From the NCBI GenBank assembly GCA_003194525.1, contig NBIV01000003.1:558001-622000 (forward strand): a stretch of DNA of 64,000 bases. The letters are read 5' to 3'. This document shows positions 30,681-40,202 of the stretch, one piece after another; the first letter of the stretch is position 1, and every line of letters begins with the position of its first letter. The position numbers and the translations under genes were made by a program. Source of the stretch: Gracilariopsis chorda. Lineage: Eukaryota; Rhodophyta; Florideophyceae; Gracilariales; Gracilariaceae. The notes beneath the pieces were generated by a model. The model saw only the letters and a program-made list of their open reading frames with translations. It ran no database searches and was not told where the DNA came from.

Positions 30681-33173
30681 ATGAACAGTTTCTTCGGAAG
30701 TTCGGCTGAAGACGATTTCGAGTTCATTCAGCAGACTATGGACACCTTTGACAGGGATGTGACAAGCGGAGGAAACGATTTCTTCGGCATTGGTAATGGG
30801 AATAGCGCAGAGTCTCGACAACCGGAAGAGGGAGCTCTTGGAGAAGGGGAGATGGAACAGGAAAGCCGTGAACAGCATCACTTCATCTCGGACAAAGACG
30901 GCTCGCCACATGAAGGGGTTGAGTCTAATGGCAAGCATACTGAGGGGAGGGGAGAATCCCATGATATCAAACCCCTTGACGTCAGACAGCTTTCACCTAG
31001 ACATCCTGGAAGTCCAAAGCAATTCCGCAGGCAAGGGGATAGCGGACAAGCAGAAGAGGACGAGGACATTACCCGTGACGAAGAGGCGGATTTCGCATCC
31101 TCTTCCGAGAGCCGTGAGGAGGAGGATGGGCAAGGCAGCGAACATATGGAGGATCAAGATCAGGAAATGCATGATCAAGAAATGCAGGGTGAAGATGATT
31201 ATGAGGTCCATGAAGAAGTTGAGGAGGATGGCGAAGGCGAAAAGGGCACAGAACATGAGGAGGGAGCTCAAGGTGCAAGTGCGGATGCCAGACGACCTAG
31301 TGGTGTTCCGCTGCATCTGCAAAAGTCAATGGCTCTCAGGATTCCCGAATGGACAACAGCAGAGCCAAGAGAAGTAACCCAAGTCGACCTGAACGGCAAC
31401 TTGACTGGGGAAAGCAAGAAAGCCCTCGAGCATAGTCAAGAAGTGAAGACGAAAGCCGGTCAATGCCTTGGGAACAACAGCCCCGGTGCAATTATTGATA
31501 ACCCGAGGCTGTTTCCGAATGGATCCCTTCCCCCCGAGCTTGGAAACCCTCTTATTCTACCGGGATCGTTCCCATTCCTCTCGGACAATGATGTGGCCTA
31601 TTTGTTGCAAGAAGAGCCTGTTCCGACCGTCAAGCCTGATAGGCCTGAATTCGACGTGAGTGACTTGCTGTTAACTTCTCCGGAACACCCGAAGCGAAGC
31701 TCAATCACAGTACCAGTTGTTTCGAGGCGTCATCAGCTGGTAGCCTCCATGGAAGCCTCTCGACAGACCGCTCTGCCGCCAAAAGGGTCGGAGTTTGCAG
31801 GTTTACCGCCCCATCTCCGGGCTTGTGCTCCGCAGGATTCCACCCGAAAGCCTAAGCTAATGCAAACCCCGCCGTCGGCAATTCAAATGGAGAACCTCAC
31901 CCCTCCACCGCTGCAGGAAGGAATGCAGGCGAATGCTGCAGTGCCGCAAGCTCAACAATGCCGGCAACGATTTGCAAACAACTCCGCCCCAGCGCGACCG
32001 ACACTAATTCCGAGGAGCTCCTGCCCACCTCTAAACGTCTTGCCTGTCGTCCCGAACAATAGACGGAAGGATGCAAAGATCAGGCGCGTTGGTGCAAAAT
32101 CGCTCCGCATCGAAAACGTGCCGATGAAGGGGAAAGCGTACAACGACCCTAGGGAGCAGACTTGCGATGCGGTGGCACGAGGTATTTCAGCTGCAAACGC
32201 TGGTAAGCTTGTGTTGAAGCCGAATGGTCGCCGTGCTCGGGTCATCAAGATACCGCGCCCTACCTCAGCACAAGTACGGTTCCCTGCGCCGTCGTTTCCG
32301 CCGGCTCCCAAGTCAATCGCAGCAGTACCAACAGCGCCTTTGGGCCCGGAGGAGCTGCTCCGCCGTATCAAATCACAACGAGGCCAGGCGGGCTCGTCAG
32401 AGAGTCATACGCAGCTCCTTGACCTTCTTGGACGCATTGAGAATCGGTCGCGGGACAAGGAAGGAGTGATAACCAAGGCTCGCGATTCGTCACCGCATAA
32501 CGCCGCTGGTAGTGTTGAAGCACCAGTGCTGGCAAAGGAATCGGGGAAAACGCCGACGACTGTCAGTGAACTTGCGCACCGTGGTGTTCCAGGTGAAGGG
32601 AGCGAGTGGAGTCAATCGCCACGAAGGTTGAGTGCTTCTTGTGCGGTGGAAAGCGGAACACCGCTGGCGTTGACAACGCGCAAGAGCGACAAGAAGGTAC
32701 GTATCTCATACTATATCACTCTCATAGCTGATGCTCTTCCTTCCTTCCTTCCTTGCGAATTATAGAGTTCTAACGTGTTTCCATGCCTTTCACTCTCGCA
32801 CTGTTTCTTTCGCTTGAAACTGATAGGAATTGACGGTCGAAGAGAAGCTGGAGAAGAAGCGCATCCGAGCAATTCGAAACCGGCAATCGGCAGAAAAGAG
32901 CCGTCGACGACGCAAGATGTATTCACAGTCGCTGGAATCGAACGTGCACGGTCTGCGAGGCTGCAGCAAGAGGTGGAGAAATTGTTTCTTCCATTGCCTA
33001 ACCCGGCTGTCCCAACTGCAGCAAGAGGTGAGAGAACATCGGGCAAACGGGAATCACGAGCCGTCACCGATGATGGACGAGATGTCGACTACGGTGGTGA
33101 CCATGGCGCACAGATGCCCGCAATCGTTCAGCAACTGCGAGCCGGAGGTGGAGCTGCCGGATCACGGGGCTGA
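30681..33173 (+). CDS. bZIP transcription factor, one intron, one apparent frameshift
   Basis: Model: exon 1 30681-32696, intron 32697-32826 (GTACGT...GATAG, branch-like TTCTAAC at 32768), exon 2 32827-33173; about 787 aa. The N-terminal 190 residues are strongly acidic (EEDEDITRDEEADF), typical of activation or low-complexity regions, and the middle is Pro/Ser-rich. The basic region KRIRAIRNRQSAEKSRRRRK in exon 2 has the invariant N-x7-R. The zipper starts at LESNVHGL, then the frame drifts (…GCSKRWRNCFFH). In the next frame the heptads resume as RLQQEVEKLFLPL, so one base seems missing near 32960-32970 (GGTCTGCGAGGC). Without correction the ORF would run to 33249 with a Gly/Arg-rich tail. 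Target genes are unknown. Confidence 0.8.
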
Positions 33174-34244
33174 TGGACGTGGCGGACGCGGCGGTCGTGG
33201 CGGTCGGGGTAGAAGAGGGGGTCGAGGTGGAAAAGGGCGCGGGGGGTGAGCAGTGGAGTGGGTGATGGGAGAGTTGTCGAGGGTGGGGAAGCTACCGAGC
33301 GGTAGGGCACACATCGGCGACTGATGCGCGCAGGTGGGCCCGTCGGGATCGAACACGAAGAGTAGCACAGGCGAAGTAGTTTAGGACGAACTGGTACTGT
33401 AACTGGGTAACTAACTTTATAAACTTTTCATTAATTTTTGACAACTTTCTTGTATTACCGTTTTTGTGGGCGAGGAACACCCACACGAACGGTACGCTCT
33501 ATAGATATGCTATCCACCGCCTTTCCGTCCTTGTGCGGAGAGGTAACCCTTATCCCTAGGGATAACGCCGGACTTGAGGACGATTCTGATGCCTGCTAAC
33601 CAGTGCTTGTTGGTAGTTGGGGAAAACTAATCGTAGCAATTGACGTGTGGAGTCGTCGGTCAGCTGGGTTCGGATTCACGAGAGTGCAACGTTGTTATAT
33701 CTGACTTTAGCAGTCTTTCACCGCACATCTACTGTGAATCTCGAACAAGCAGCTAGCACTCAGCATCTAGCGATCTAACCCGCTAACCGTCCATCGTTGC
33801 ACCACAAACGGTATCGGCCAGTGGCAACCATGACATCGATCAGGCGACTCCTGGCAACTTCCATTCGGATGGTGGCAGGATGCGATATGGGCTGAGAAAT
33901 AAATATTTCAGCTGCTAAAAGCATGCACCAACTGTACCGTGCTTTCGAACCAAATTGGGTGGTTGACTCTTCAATTGGAAGGCTGCGCCGTATGGACCCC
34001 CCCCTGAGCATGCCATTGGTCAGGTTACTTTACAACACACGAGCGTGGCCTGACAACAAGGTACACCAGCGATACACAAAAACCAAGGTCCCGTCGCCCA
34101 GACCTCTCCTCTTCCGCAACCTCCCACCACCGTTTCCAAACCTTGCGCGTCGTTCATCGTCATTCTACCGAAACAGACTACGTCATCCATCCCATTCTAC
34201 TCGGAACACCCGTTAGCTCAGAGTCATTTCCAACCTGTATCAAA
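33174..34244. other. Intergenic with a 16-bp palindrome
   Basis: TTATCCCTAGGGATAA (33550-33565) is a perfect palindrome. CCAAT-type sequence (ATTGG at 34015-34019) lies 230 bp before the TMBIM start. Nothing else recognised. Confidence 0.45.
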
Positions 34245-35151
34245 ATGGCTAGCGTTCGCGACTCGAGTCAAGCCGCCTCAAGCGTAGAAGACGTATTCCC
34301 ACTTCGCCCAGCCAACAAGAAGCCACAAGTCACCGAGGACTTCGCCAACGACTTTGCCTACGGCACAAGTGTGGCCACATGCGAACCCAACATTCGTCTC
34401 GGCTTCATTCGCAAAGTGTACGGCATTCTCGCTGTTCAGCTTGCAATCACCACTGCGATATGTGCGCTTTTCATGTTAGTCACTCCACTTCGCAGCCTCG
34501 CTATCGCAGGTTACGGAGCAATCACGATTGTGTCCACCATTGGAACATTTGGAACTCTTCTCGCGTTGATGGTGTACAAGGACTCATACCCAGTTAACAT
34601 GCAGTTGTTGGCTGCATTTACGGTTTGTGAGTCTTTCCTAATGGCTATGGTATGCGCTCGTTACGCACAGTCTGGTCTCAGTGTACTTGTCGTGGAGGCG
34701 CTGGTGATTACGTTGGCAATCTTTTCCGGAATTACGTTATATGCCTTCACGTCCAAGAAGGACTTTTCGTTCATGGGGGGCGCGTTGTATGCTGCGTTAA
34801 TGGGACTGTTGATCGCCATGATTGTGAACATGTTCCTTGGATTCACGGGTAACAAGAGTCCGTTTATGGCAATGGTAATCTCATATGGAGGCAGTCTATT
34901 GTTTTCTCTGTACATTCTCTACGACAGTAAGTTCCTGTTTGTTTCTACTTACAAGCACCATTGGTGATGGATTTTTGAAGGTTGATAACTAACTAGTGCT
35001 TTGTTCTTTTTTTTTTTTTTTTGTTGTAGCTTCGCTGATCATGCATCACCTCGGTCCTGATGATGCGATCTTGGCAGCGGTGAACCTATATCTGGACATT
35101 CTGAATTTGTTTCTGTACATTCTCGCAATTCTGTCCAGAAACCGGGATTAA
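34245..35151 (+). CDS. TMBIM/Bax-inhibitor-1 family (LFG-type) membrane protein
   Basis: Join 34245-34926 and 35030-35151; 267 aa. The intron is 103 nt with GTAAGT, a TAACTAAC branch region, a T-rich tract and TGTAG. The protein has a short acidic cytosolic N-terminus, then seven hydrophobic segments starting at VYGILAVQLAITTAICALFM. Family signatures are FIRKVYGILAVQL near the first helix, GALYAALMGLLIAMIVNMF, and at the end ILYDTSLIMHHLGPDDAILA (the exon junction splits ACT), with the conserved Asp residues of the Ca2+/H+ sensor. TMBIM/LFG proteins are ER or Golgi Ca2+-leak channels that suppress cell death. Start chosen at the CAAAATGG context. Confidence 0.92.
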
Positions 35152-35695
35152 ACAAGCGTTGTGGTAATCGCACGTGGTAGGAGCAAAAAGTAAACTGAAA
35201 CATTGAAAAAACAGAGAAAGACAAAGAGAAGGAGAAAGAAAGTTGAGTAACGTGGTGTGTTCCTTTTTCGACTTCTAGGATGAGCTGATATTTACAGGGA
35301 TGCTTTTTTCTCTGTGTGGACAGATCGATTGTGCGTAAGTCTGTACTAGAAAAGAATGTAGCAGGAGAGCGAGAAGAAAGTAGAAAAGGTAGAACGTATG
35401 AAGGTTGCAGTTTGGATAGAGGATGATAAAGAACAGGGAGCTGATAGCGTTCGGTTGCAGAAGTATGAAGCTGTTTGATGTGAAATGAGACGCTTCCTCT
35501 TGGGTGTGCGCGTGTACGTGGCGTAGTGCAGCAGCAAGCTCCTCCGCAGCGGCGAATAGTTGGCGGATAACAGTTAAGACGGACAAAACACGAACGCATG
35601 TCGGTGGGCGAAAAGAGGAAAAGCACAAACAAGGATGAGAGTTGTGTGTGTGTGTGTGTGTGTGTGTCTACACGGGGGCTCGAAAAGAGATGTAT
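35152..35695. other. Convergent 3' region with (TG)n
   Basis: Contains a (TG)12 microsatellite at 35643-35667 and the 3' ends of the TMBIM and 4-TM genes. Confidence 0.5.
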
Positions 35696-36322
35696 TCACA
35701 GTTGAGAGTCATCCAGTCCAGCGGCTTGACGCCAATGCGCCTCGGCGCATGAGAAGAAATGCATCAAGAAGTTGAAGAGGGTGTACATGAGCAGCAGCGG
35801 AATGAGCAGTACGATGAGTGCGTTCTGAGAGATTCCATCGGCTGGTTTGGCATCGGGAGGAACGGATTGAACGACGGGAACTATCAAACCGTCGGGACTT
35901 ACATAGCTGAGATGGTCGTGCACGGCTATCAAGGTGACCACTACCAAAGCGAGACAAGTGGCCCATTCAAGAAGTACAAGAAGCACCAAACAGCAATCTG
36001 CGGGGGTGGTAATAACGGCGTCGAGCTGCGCTCTCGGCGGTGCCGGTGCACAGGGGGCGAGGCAGAGCAGGACGACGAGCAGGGAGAGGACGTAGGGCAG
36101 GGCGAAAAGGGCGTTTGCTCGGGCGACAACAAAGTGACGAAAGGCGTCATTGGTGAGGAAGAGGTAGAGCACGACGGCGAGGTAGGCGGAGAAGAAGAGC
36201 GCGGCGGCGGACCATAAGGCGTGTTGTCGAAAGGGATGCGCGCGCGGGGGCGGGAGCGGGGGGGAGGGCGGGGCGTACTGCGTGTGTGGATGATGTACGT
36301 CGATGAGCACGGCATCCGACAT
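35696..36322 (-). CDS. Four-TM membrane protein, unknown
   Basis: 208 aa from ATG 36322 (the frame is open further upstream but there it is Arg-rich and lies in the promoter). After a Pro-rich cytosolic N-terminus come four hydrophobic helices: WSAAALFFSAYLAVVLYLFL, LPYVLSLLVVLLCLA, LVLLVLLEWATCLALVVVTL and LIVLLIPLLLMYTLFNFLMH. The layout (two pairs, short loops) resembles LAPTM4- or tetraspan-like proteins, but no signature supports a name. It is divergent from SAS-6 with 456 bp between the starts. Confidence 0.55.
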   Translation of the reverse strand: MSDAVLIDVHHPHTQYAPPSPPLPPPRAHPFRQHALWSAAALFFSAYLAVVLYLFLTNDAFRHFVVARANALFALPYVLSLLVVLLCLAPCAPAPPRAQLDAVITTPADCCLVLLVLLEWATCLALVVVTLIAVHDHLSYVSPDGLIVPVVQSVPPDAKPADGISQNALIVLLIPLLLMYTLFNFLMHFFSCAEAHWRQAAGLDDSQL

Positions 36323-36778
36323 GACGGCGGCATGGGGGGCGGGCGCAATGGCGGCGCGCGCGCGTTGCGCTTCGCACGCAACTCCAACCGTTTTGGTGGC
36401 GCACTTTCGCTTCGCAGGTGCGTGTTCCGCCTTTTGAGTTCGCAAATGAAACAACAAGCGCCGTTGCATCAGCGGCTGGCGTCGCGTGCTGTGAAACGTG
36501 TTTAACGTGTGCAACCCTCGTACACGCTGCCGCGCGCCACTCCGCGCCCGCCAACTGGCCAATGGTGGCGCTTCTCTGCGCGCCCATTGGCTGCCCGTTT
36601 TGGATGGCCTGCGCCGATTGGTTCGCCGCGCAACGCAGTAAACGCGGATACACGTCGCACACGTGCCACAGTGGTACAGCTGTACAGCTGTGGGCAAAAT
36701 GGCGCGCAGCTCAGCCGCGCTGCGTTGAAGAAGAAGCGGACGTGCGCGCGCGGCGACGTCGCGTGTGGCGTCCGCGCG
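36323..36778. promoter_or_regulatory. Divergent GC-rich promoter with three CCAAT boxes
   Basis: CCAAT at 36559-36563 and ATTGG at 36586-36590 and 36617-36621 are spaced 26-31 bp apart, as in NF-Y-driven promoters. AAAATGGCGCGC at 36696-36707 repeats a motif also present upstream of PSF3 (13391) and resembles a weak E2F site. The two flanking genes diverge here. Confidence 0.55.
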
Positions 36779-38083
36779 ATGGCGCCGGACGTGCTCCTCG
36801 ACACGACGCTGTCCGTCGCAATCCACAGCGCGGCCGCGTCGTCGCAGCCGCCGCCAAGCGCAACTCCTCTCAACCTAACTCTCTCCCAATCCGCCACCGA
36901 CTCCACGCTCACCTTCACCGTCTTCGATCTATCGTCACAACTGCTGCTGCTCCATCACACCCAAACGCCCTCCTCCTACCCCGCCTTCCGCGCCGCCCAG
37001 TCGCTCCGAATTCAATTCTCAGCATTCCCCGCCCATCTCGTCGACCTTCTTTCCAGACCGCACTCCAATCCCTCTTACGTCGCCTCGCTTCACTTGCACG
37101 TCGCCCCGAACCACCCCTCGCTCGAGTTTCACACCCCGCCGGAAACGCCGCAACCTACGCCCGCTCATCATGACGCTTCCACCCCCGTGCATGCCTCCTT
37201 TCGAGTCGTTGAAATGGCCCCCTTCAAGGCCATTACCCACATTGATATTCCCATGCAACACGCTTCGCACGCCCAGTTGATAGCCACGCTGGCCGACCTC
37301 GCCCGCGCGGGCGCCGCTTCCGCCGCCAGAGAACGCTCACTCAACCAATCGTTGCAATCAAATCACACCGACTTGCAAAACGTCAACGCCCGCGTCAAGA
37401 AGCTTGAAGCGGATCTCTCAAACGCACAGCGCGATTTACAACACGCGTTGCATGAGAGCAGTAACTGTGAACAACTGCGTCATCAAGTCGCCAAACGCGA
37501 GGATCAACTGGCACAACTACCTGCACAACAGCAGCAAATACAAGAGTTAACAACTCAACGAGATCATCTACAATCTCAGCTGCCAGTGCTTGAACAAACC
37601 GTTCAAACGCACCTATCGCAAATCGAAACGCTCAAGCAACAAGTTGAAAAAGTGACGCAACAACGAAATGAAGCGTGCTCCGAAATCGAAAAGGGTAATC
37701 AGATCATTGATCGTCTCCACAATGAAGTGCGTACTCTTCGCTCCAAATCGCGAATCAAATCGGCTCTGATTCAGAAACAAGAGCTTGTTATCAAGCAAAG
37801 AGACGCCTCTCTGTCCGAGCTGCAACGCGAAATCGTGCGCGTTCGAGATCGAGCCGCCTTGTTACATGTGCAAAAAGAAGGCGTTGACTCGCGATTAAAC
37901 GCCGCTCTAACCAAGTTGGAGGAGAATCGGGCCGTTTTACAAAGTGATCAACAAGTTATTGCGTACCTTAATCGGGAGCTCAATGAACGTGTCATGGGCG
38001 ATATTGGCGCTGAAGCCGCTCGCGATTCCGGCGCTGCTGTTGATGGCGCTGACGTTGCTGCCACGCCCGGAGTGGTCAGCTGA
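36779..38083 (+). CDS. SAS6: SAS-6 centriole cartwheel protein
   Basis: 434 aa. SAS-6 dimers oligomerise into the nine-fold cartwheel hub that seeds centrioles. The head domain (1-165) shows LRIQFSAFPAHLVDLL and the hallmark FRVVEMAPFKAITHIDIPM (~141), corresponding to the conserved VVE-x2-FKHLTHLSL segment of SAS-6. A long Gln-rich coiled coil occupies ~170-410. Near its end comes the conserved KLEENRAVLQSDQQVIAYLN followed by RELNE (378-402), matching the SAS-6 C-terminal QVI-WLN-QLNE motif. A Gly/Ala-rich tail closes it. The related heads of XRCC4, PAXX and CCDC61 lack this C-terminal motif. The ATG at 36779 starts just before the head domain. The gene implies centrioles or basal bodies at some life stage, or a repurposed protein. 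Confidence 0.82.
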   Translation: MAPDVLLDTTLSVAIHSAAASSQPPPSATPLNLTLSQSATDSTLTFTVFDLSSQLLLLHHTQTPSSYPAFRAAQSLRIQFSAFPAHLVDLLSRPHSNPSYVASLHLHVAPNHPSLEFHTPPETPQPTPAHHDASTPVHASFRVVEMAPFKAITHIDIPMQHASHAQLIATLADLARAGAASAARERSLNQSLQSNHTDLQNVNARVKKLEADLSNAQRDLQHALHESSNCEQLRHQVAKREDQLAQLPAQQQQIQELTTQRDHLQSQLPVLEQTVQTHLSQIETLKQQVEKVTQQRNEACSEIEKGNQIIDRLHNEVRTLRSKSRIKSALIQKQELVIKQRDASLSELQREIVRVRDRAALLHVQKEGVDSRLNAALTKLEENRAVLQSDQQVIAYLNRELNERVMGDIGAEAARDSGAAVDGADVAATPGVVS

Positions 38084-38825
38084 GTGTGTATGTCCATATT
38101 GGTGTGACTTTGGCTTACGAATCGGCGTGATGTGGAATGTGGTGATTGTGCGGATGAGAAAATGTGTTCAAATCCATAATCAGGGTGCATTTGCTGTCGT
38201 AGATATCACTGCGCCTGCGCTGCGCTTACCCAAAAGTAGACAGACGGACAGACATGTGTTTAGTTTTTTCGTTTAGCCTCCTTGCTGTAACAGTTAACCC
38301 GTTATCCCTTTTCTTGTGTATGTACCTTCGTATATCTGCGGAAAGACCAACCACGAAGCGCATCTCTCTTGTGTGACAAGCGCGCACAACATATCTCCGT
38401 CTTCGCCAGAACGCATGGACCACGAACAAACATGTGATCAGTTTTGTCCACGACAAGTCGCCCTACCTTGACAAGACGACTCCCGCTCATTGGTGCAGTG
38501 CAAATACATGCACACTGTTCGGTACACAAATCGCCTCCAAAATATCATCACGCCCGCCACAAAACACGTGCGAGAAAACATGTGCGAGAAAATCAAAAAA
38601 GGAGCTGGAGTATGTATTTGTCTTTGAAGTTTTTCACAAAGGGCTGCTTAACTTATGTACTGTTCCCACGTGCTGCACACCACGCCTTTTGTTCATCTCT
38701 GAAAGCATCTCCTCGTGCATCGCCCCGCCCCCGTCTTCCACGTCTTCGCTCCGAGTGTCGCACTTTGCCAGTTGAGTCGCCCTTCGCTCCTTTTCGTGCC
38801 GCTAGGGCGCTTGATTCGGTTCCCC
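38084..38825. other. Intergenic
   Basis: No recognised ORF or repeat; it probably contains the SAS-6 3' end and the next promoter. Confidence 0.35.
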
Positions 38826-39641
38826 ATGGCTGCTTTCGCGCCTGTTGTACCACTACGAACTCTCCACTTTGCGCATCGCCCACATCAACATAACTGCAAC
38901 TTCAATCATCATAATCGCACAACATCCTTCCCCACAAGACGGCGAAGACTCTTACCATCTTCATCATCAAATCAACCACCCCATCGACCATCCTCTTCGC
39001 GCGGCGTGCGAGTACCCCGTAAGCACACCAGTCGCAGCACAGGTTGGCAATGGAAAGGTACACGCTCAGTCAACTGGCGAACAATTTTTACAATGGACCA
39101 TCCAACCTTTCTCAAACTTCTTGAAGGTCTGGCTGCATCTTGTGCAGATTCACCACTGCTAGCGAAAGTCACCGCTCTAGGAGCCCGCATGCTCAGAAAG
39201 CTTACGCACGCCTTTGAACGTGCTTGGTACCCCGATGTGGAAAAGGAGCTTATCGTTGATTATGGACTTACTGAACCTTCCCCACACGATAAGATGTACG
39301 TTGATCCGCTGAAAGATTGGGAAGTCAGTAATGTCAATTACTACCGCGACTCGTTTGGGAGAAGAGTTTATCTGCAGTTGGAAGGCGCTTCTGCTATGCT
39401 ATCGGCAGCCGATTTTCGCGATATGTACGACGCTGCATCAGTTGGTGACGATGATGTCGATGACGATTTTGCGGACATGGATACTGCCAGTGATGCCAAC
39501 AAATCGCACTTTGTATATATGGAACATGGTGCCAGTTTTGAACATGAATTACCTAATGGTTTCTTCCCTCCACCGGCTTTGTACGACGCTGGCGTACACC
39601 CGCCTCCGCCGCCGTTGCAATCTGATCGTGACGCACCGTGA
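38826..39641 (+). CDS. Unknown protein, possible organelle targeting
   Basis: 271 aa, start at ATG 38826. The first ~75 residues are rich in Arg/Ser/Pro/His with no acids until late, like a transit peptide. The middle (WRTIFTMDHPTFLKLLEGLA, ERAWYPDVEKELIVDYGLTE) is globular and helical. The segment YVDPLKDWEVSNVNYYRD and an acidic patch (VGDDDVDDDFADMD) follow, and the tail is Pro-rich. I recognise no family. Codon use looks like its neighbours. Confidence 0.55.
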   Translation: MAAFAPVVPLRTLHFAHRPHQHNCNFNHHNRTTSFPTRRRRLLPSSSSNQPPHRPSSSRGVRVPRKHTSRSTGWQWKGTRSVNWRTIFTMDHPTFLKLLEGLAASCADSPLLAKVTALGARMLRKLTHAFERAWYPDVEKELIVDYGLTEPSPHDKMYVDPLKDWEVSNVNYYRDSFGRRVYLQLEGASAMLSAADFRDMYDAASVGDDDVDDDFADMDTASDANKSHFVYMEHGASFEHELPNGFFPPPALYDAGVHPPPPPLQSDRDAP

Positions 39642-40202
39642 AAACGCCTCATTTCAATCTCCCCGTAGAACGTGTACTCTACATGGAACGAACAAAGCCC
39701 TCTCACTCCTCAGCGATATCATCGCTTTGTATGCACCCTTTCTTTTGAGCAGTTTGTAAGGCGCGATTGCGAAATGCGAGTACTTGCTCCATGGCGACAT
39801 TGTATTCAAACAACAACCATCAGTGTTTCTCTAGTCTTGGACATGGATACCTGGAGCGGGAGGCGGAATGACGAGCTTATCACGGAATTTGTGTGTGACG
39901 TTGGACTTGTCAGTGAGTGTCTCTCAATGTTTGCGATGCGCCGTGCACACACGAGCGGGGACGGTCCGTCCGGCACGTATCAACAACGTCTACCGTTCTG
40001 TTTTGGCAAGACAGTGCGTGCGAAACGTATCACGATGGGAGCAGGCGTACCGAAAATGCGCGTATCGACTTTGTTGACAGTGGAGCTTGTGCTTCCTGCA
40101 GCACGCACAAACAGGAAAGAGCAAACTTTGGAGTTTGTGCTTTGCACAAATACGACAAACAGGAAAGCAAATCCACGACCATAACAAGCAAGGCTCCTCT
40201 CT
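39642..40202. other. Intergenic (convergent 3' ends)
   Basis: Lies between the unknown protein (plus) and PPWD1 (minus). ORFs here are short and non-conserved. Confidence 0.4.

Noticed and set aside
33550-33565. Telomere-like or homing-endonuclease-like TTATCCCTAGGGATAA
   Set aside because: A single short palindrome with no repeat array and no endonuclease gene; probably chance.
35696-36826. 376-aa version of the 4-TM protein starting at 36826
   Set aside because: The extra 168 residues are Arg/Ala-rich by GC composition, lie over the divergent promoter and overlap the SAS-6 start.
36779-38083. CCDC61, XRCC4 or a generic coiled-coil protein instead of SAS-6
   Set aside because: The combination of the VVE-x2-FK-ITH head motif with the C-terminal QVI-YLN-ELNE motif is specific to SAS-6.
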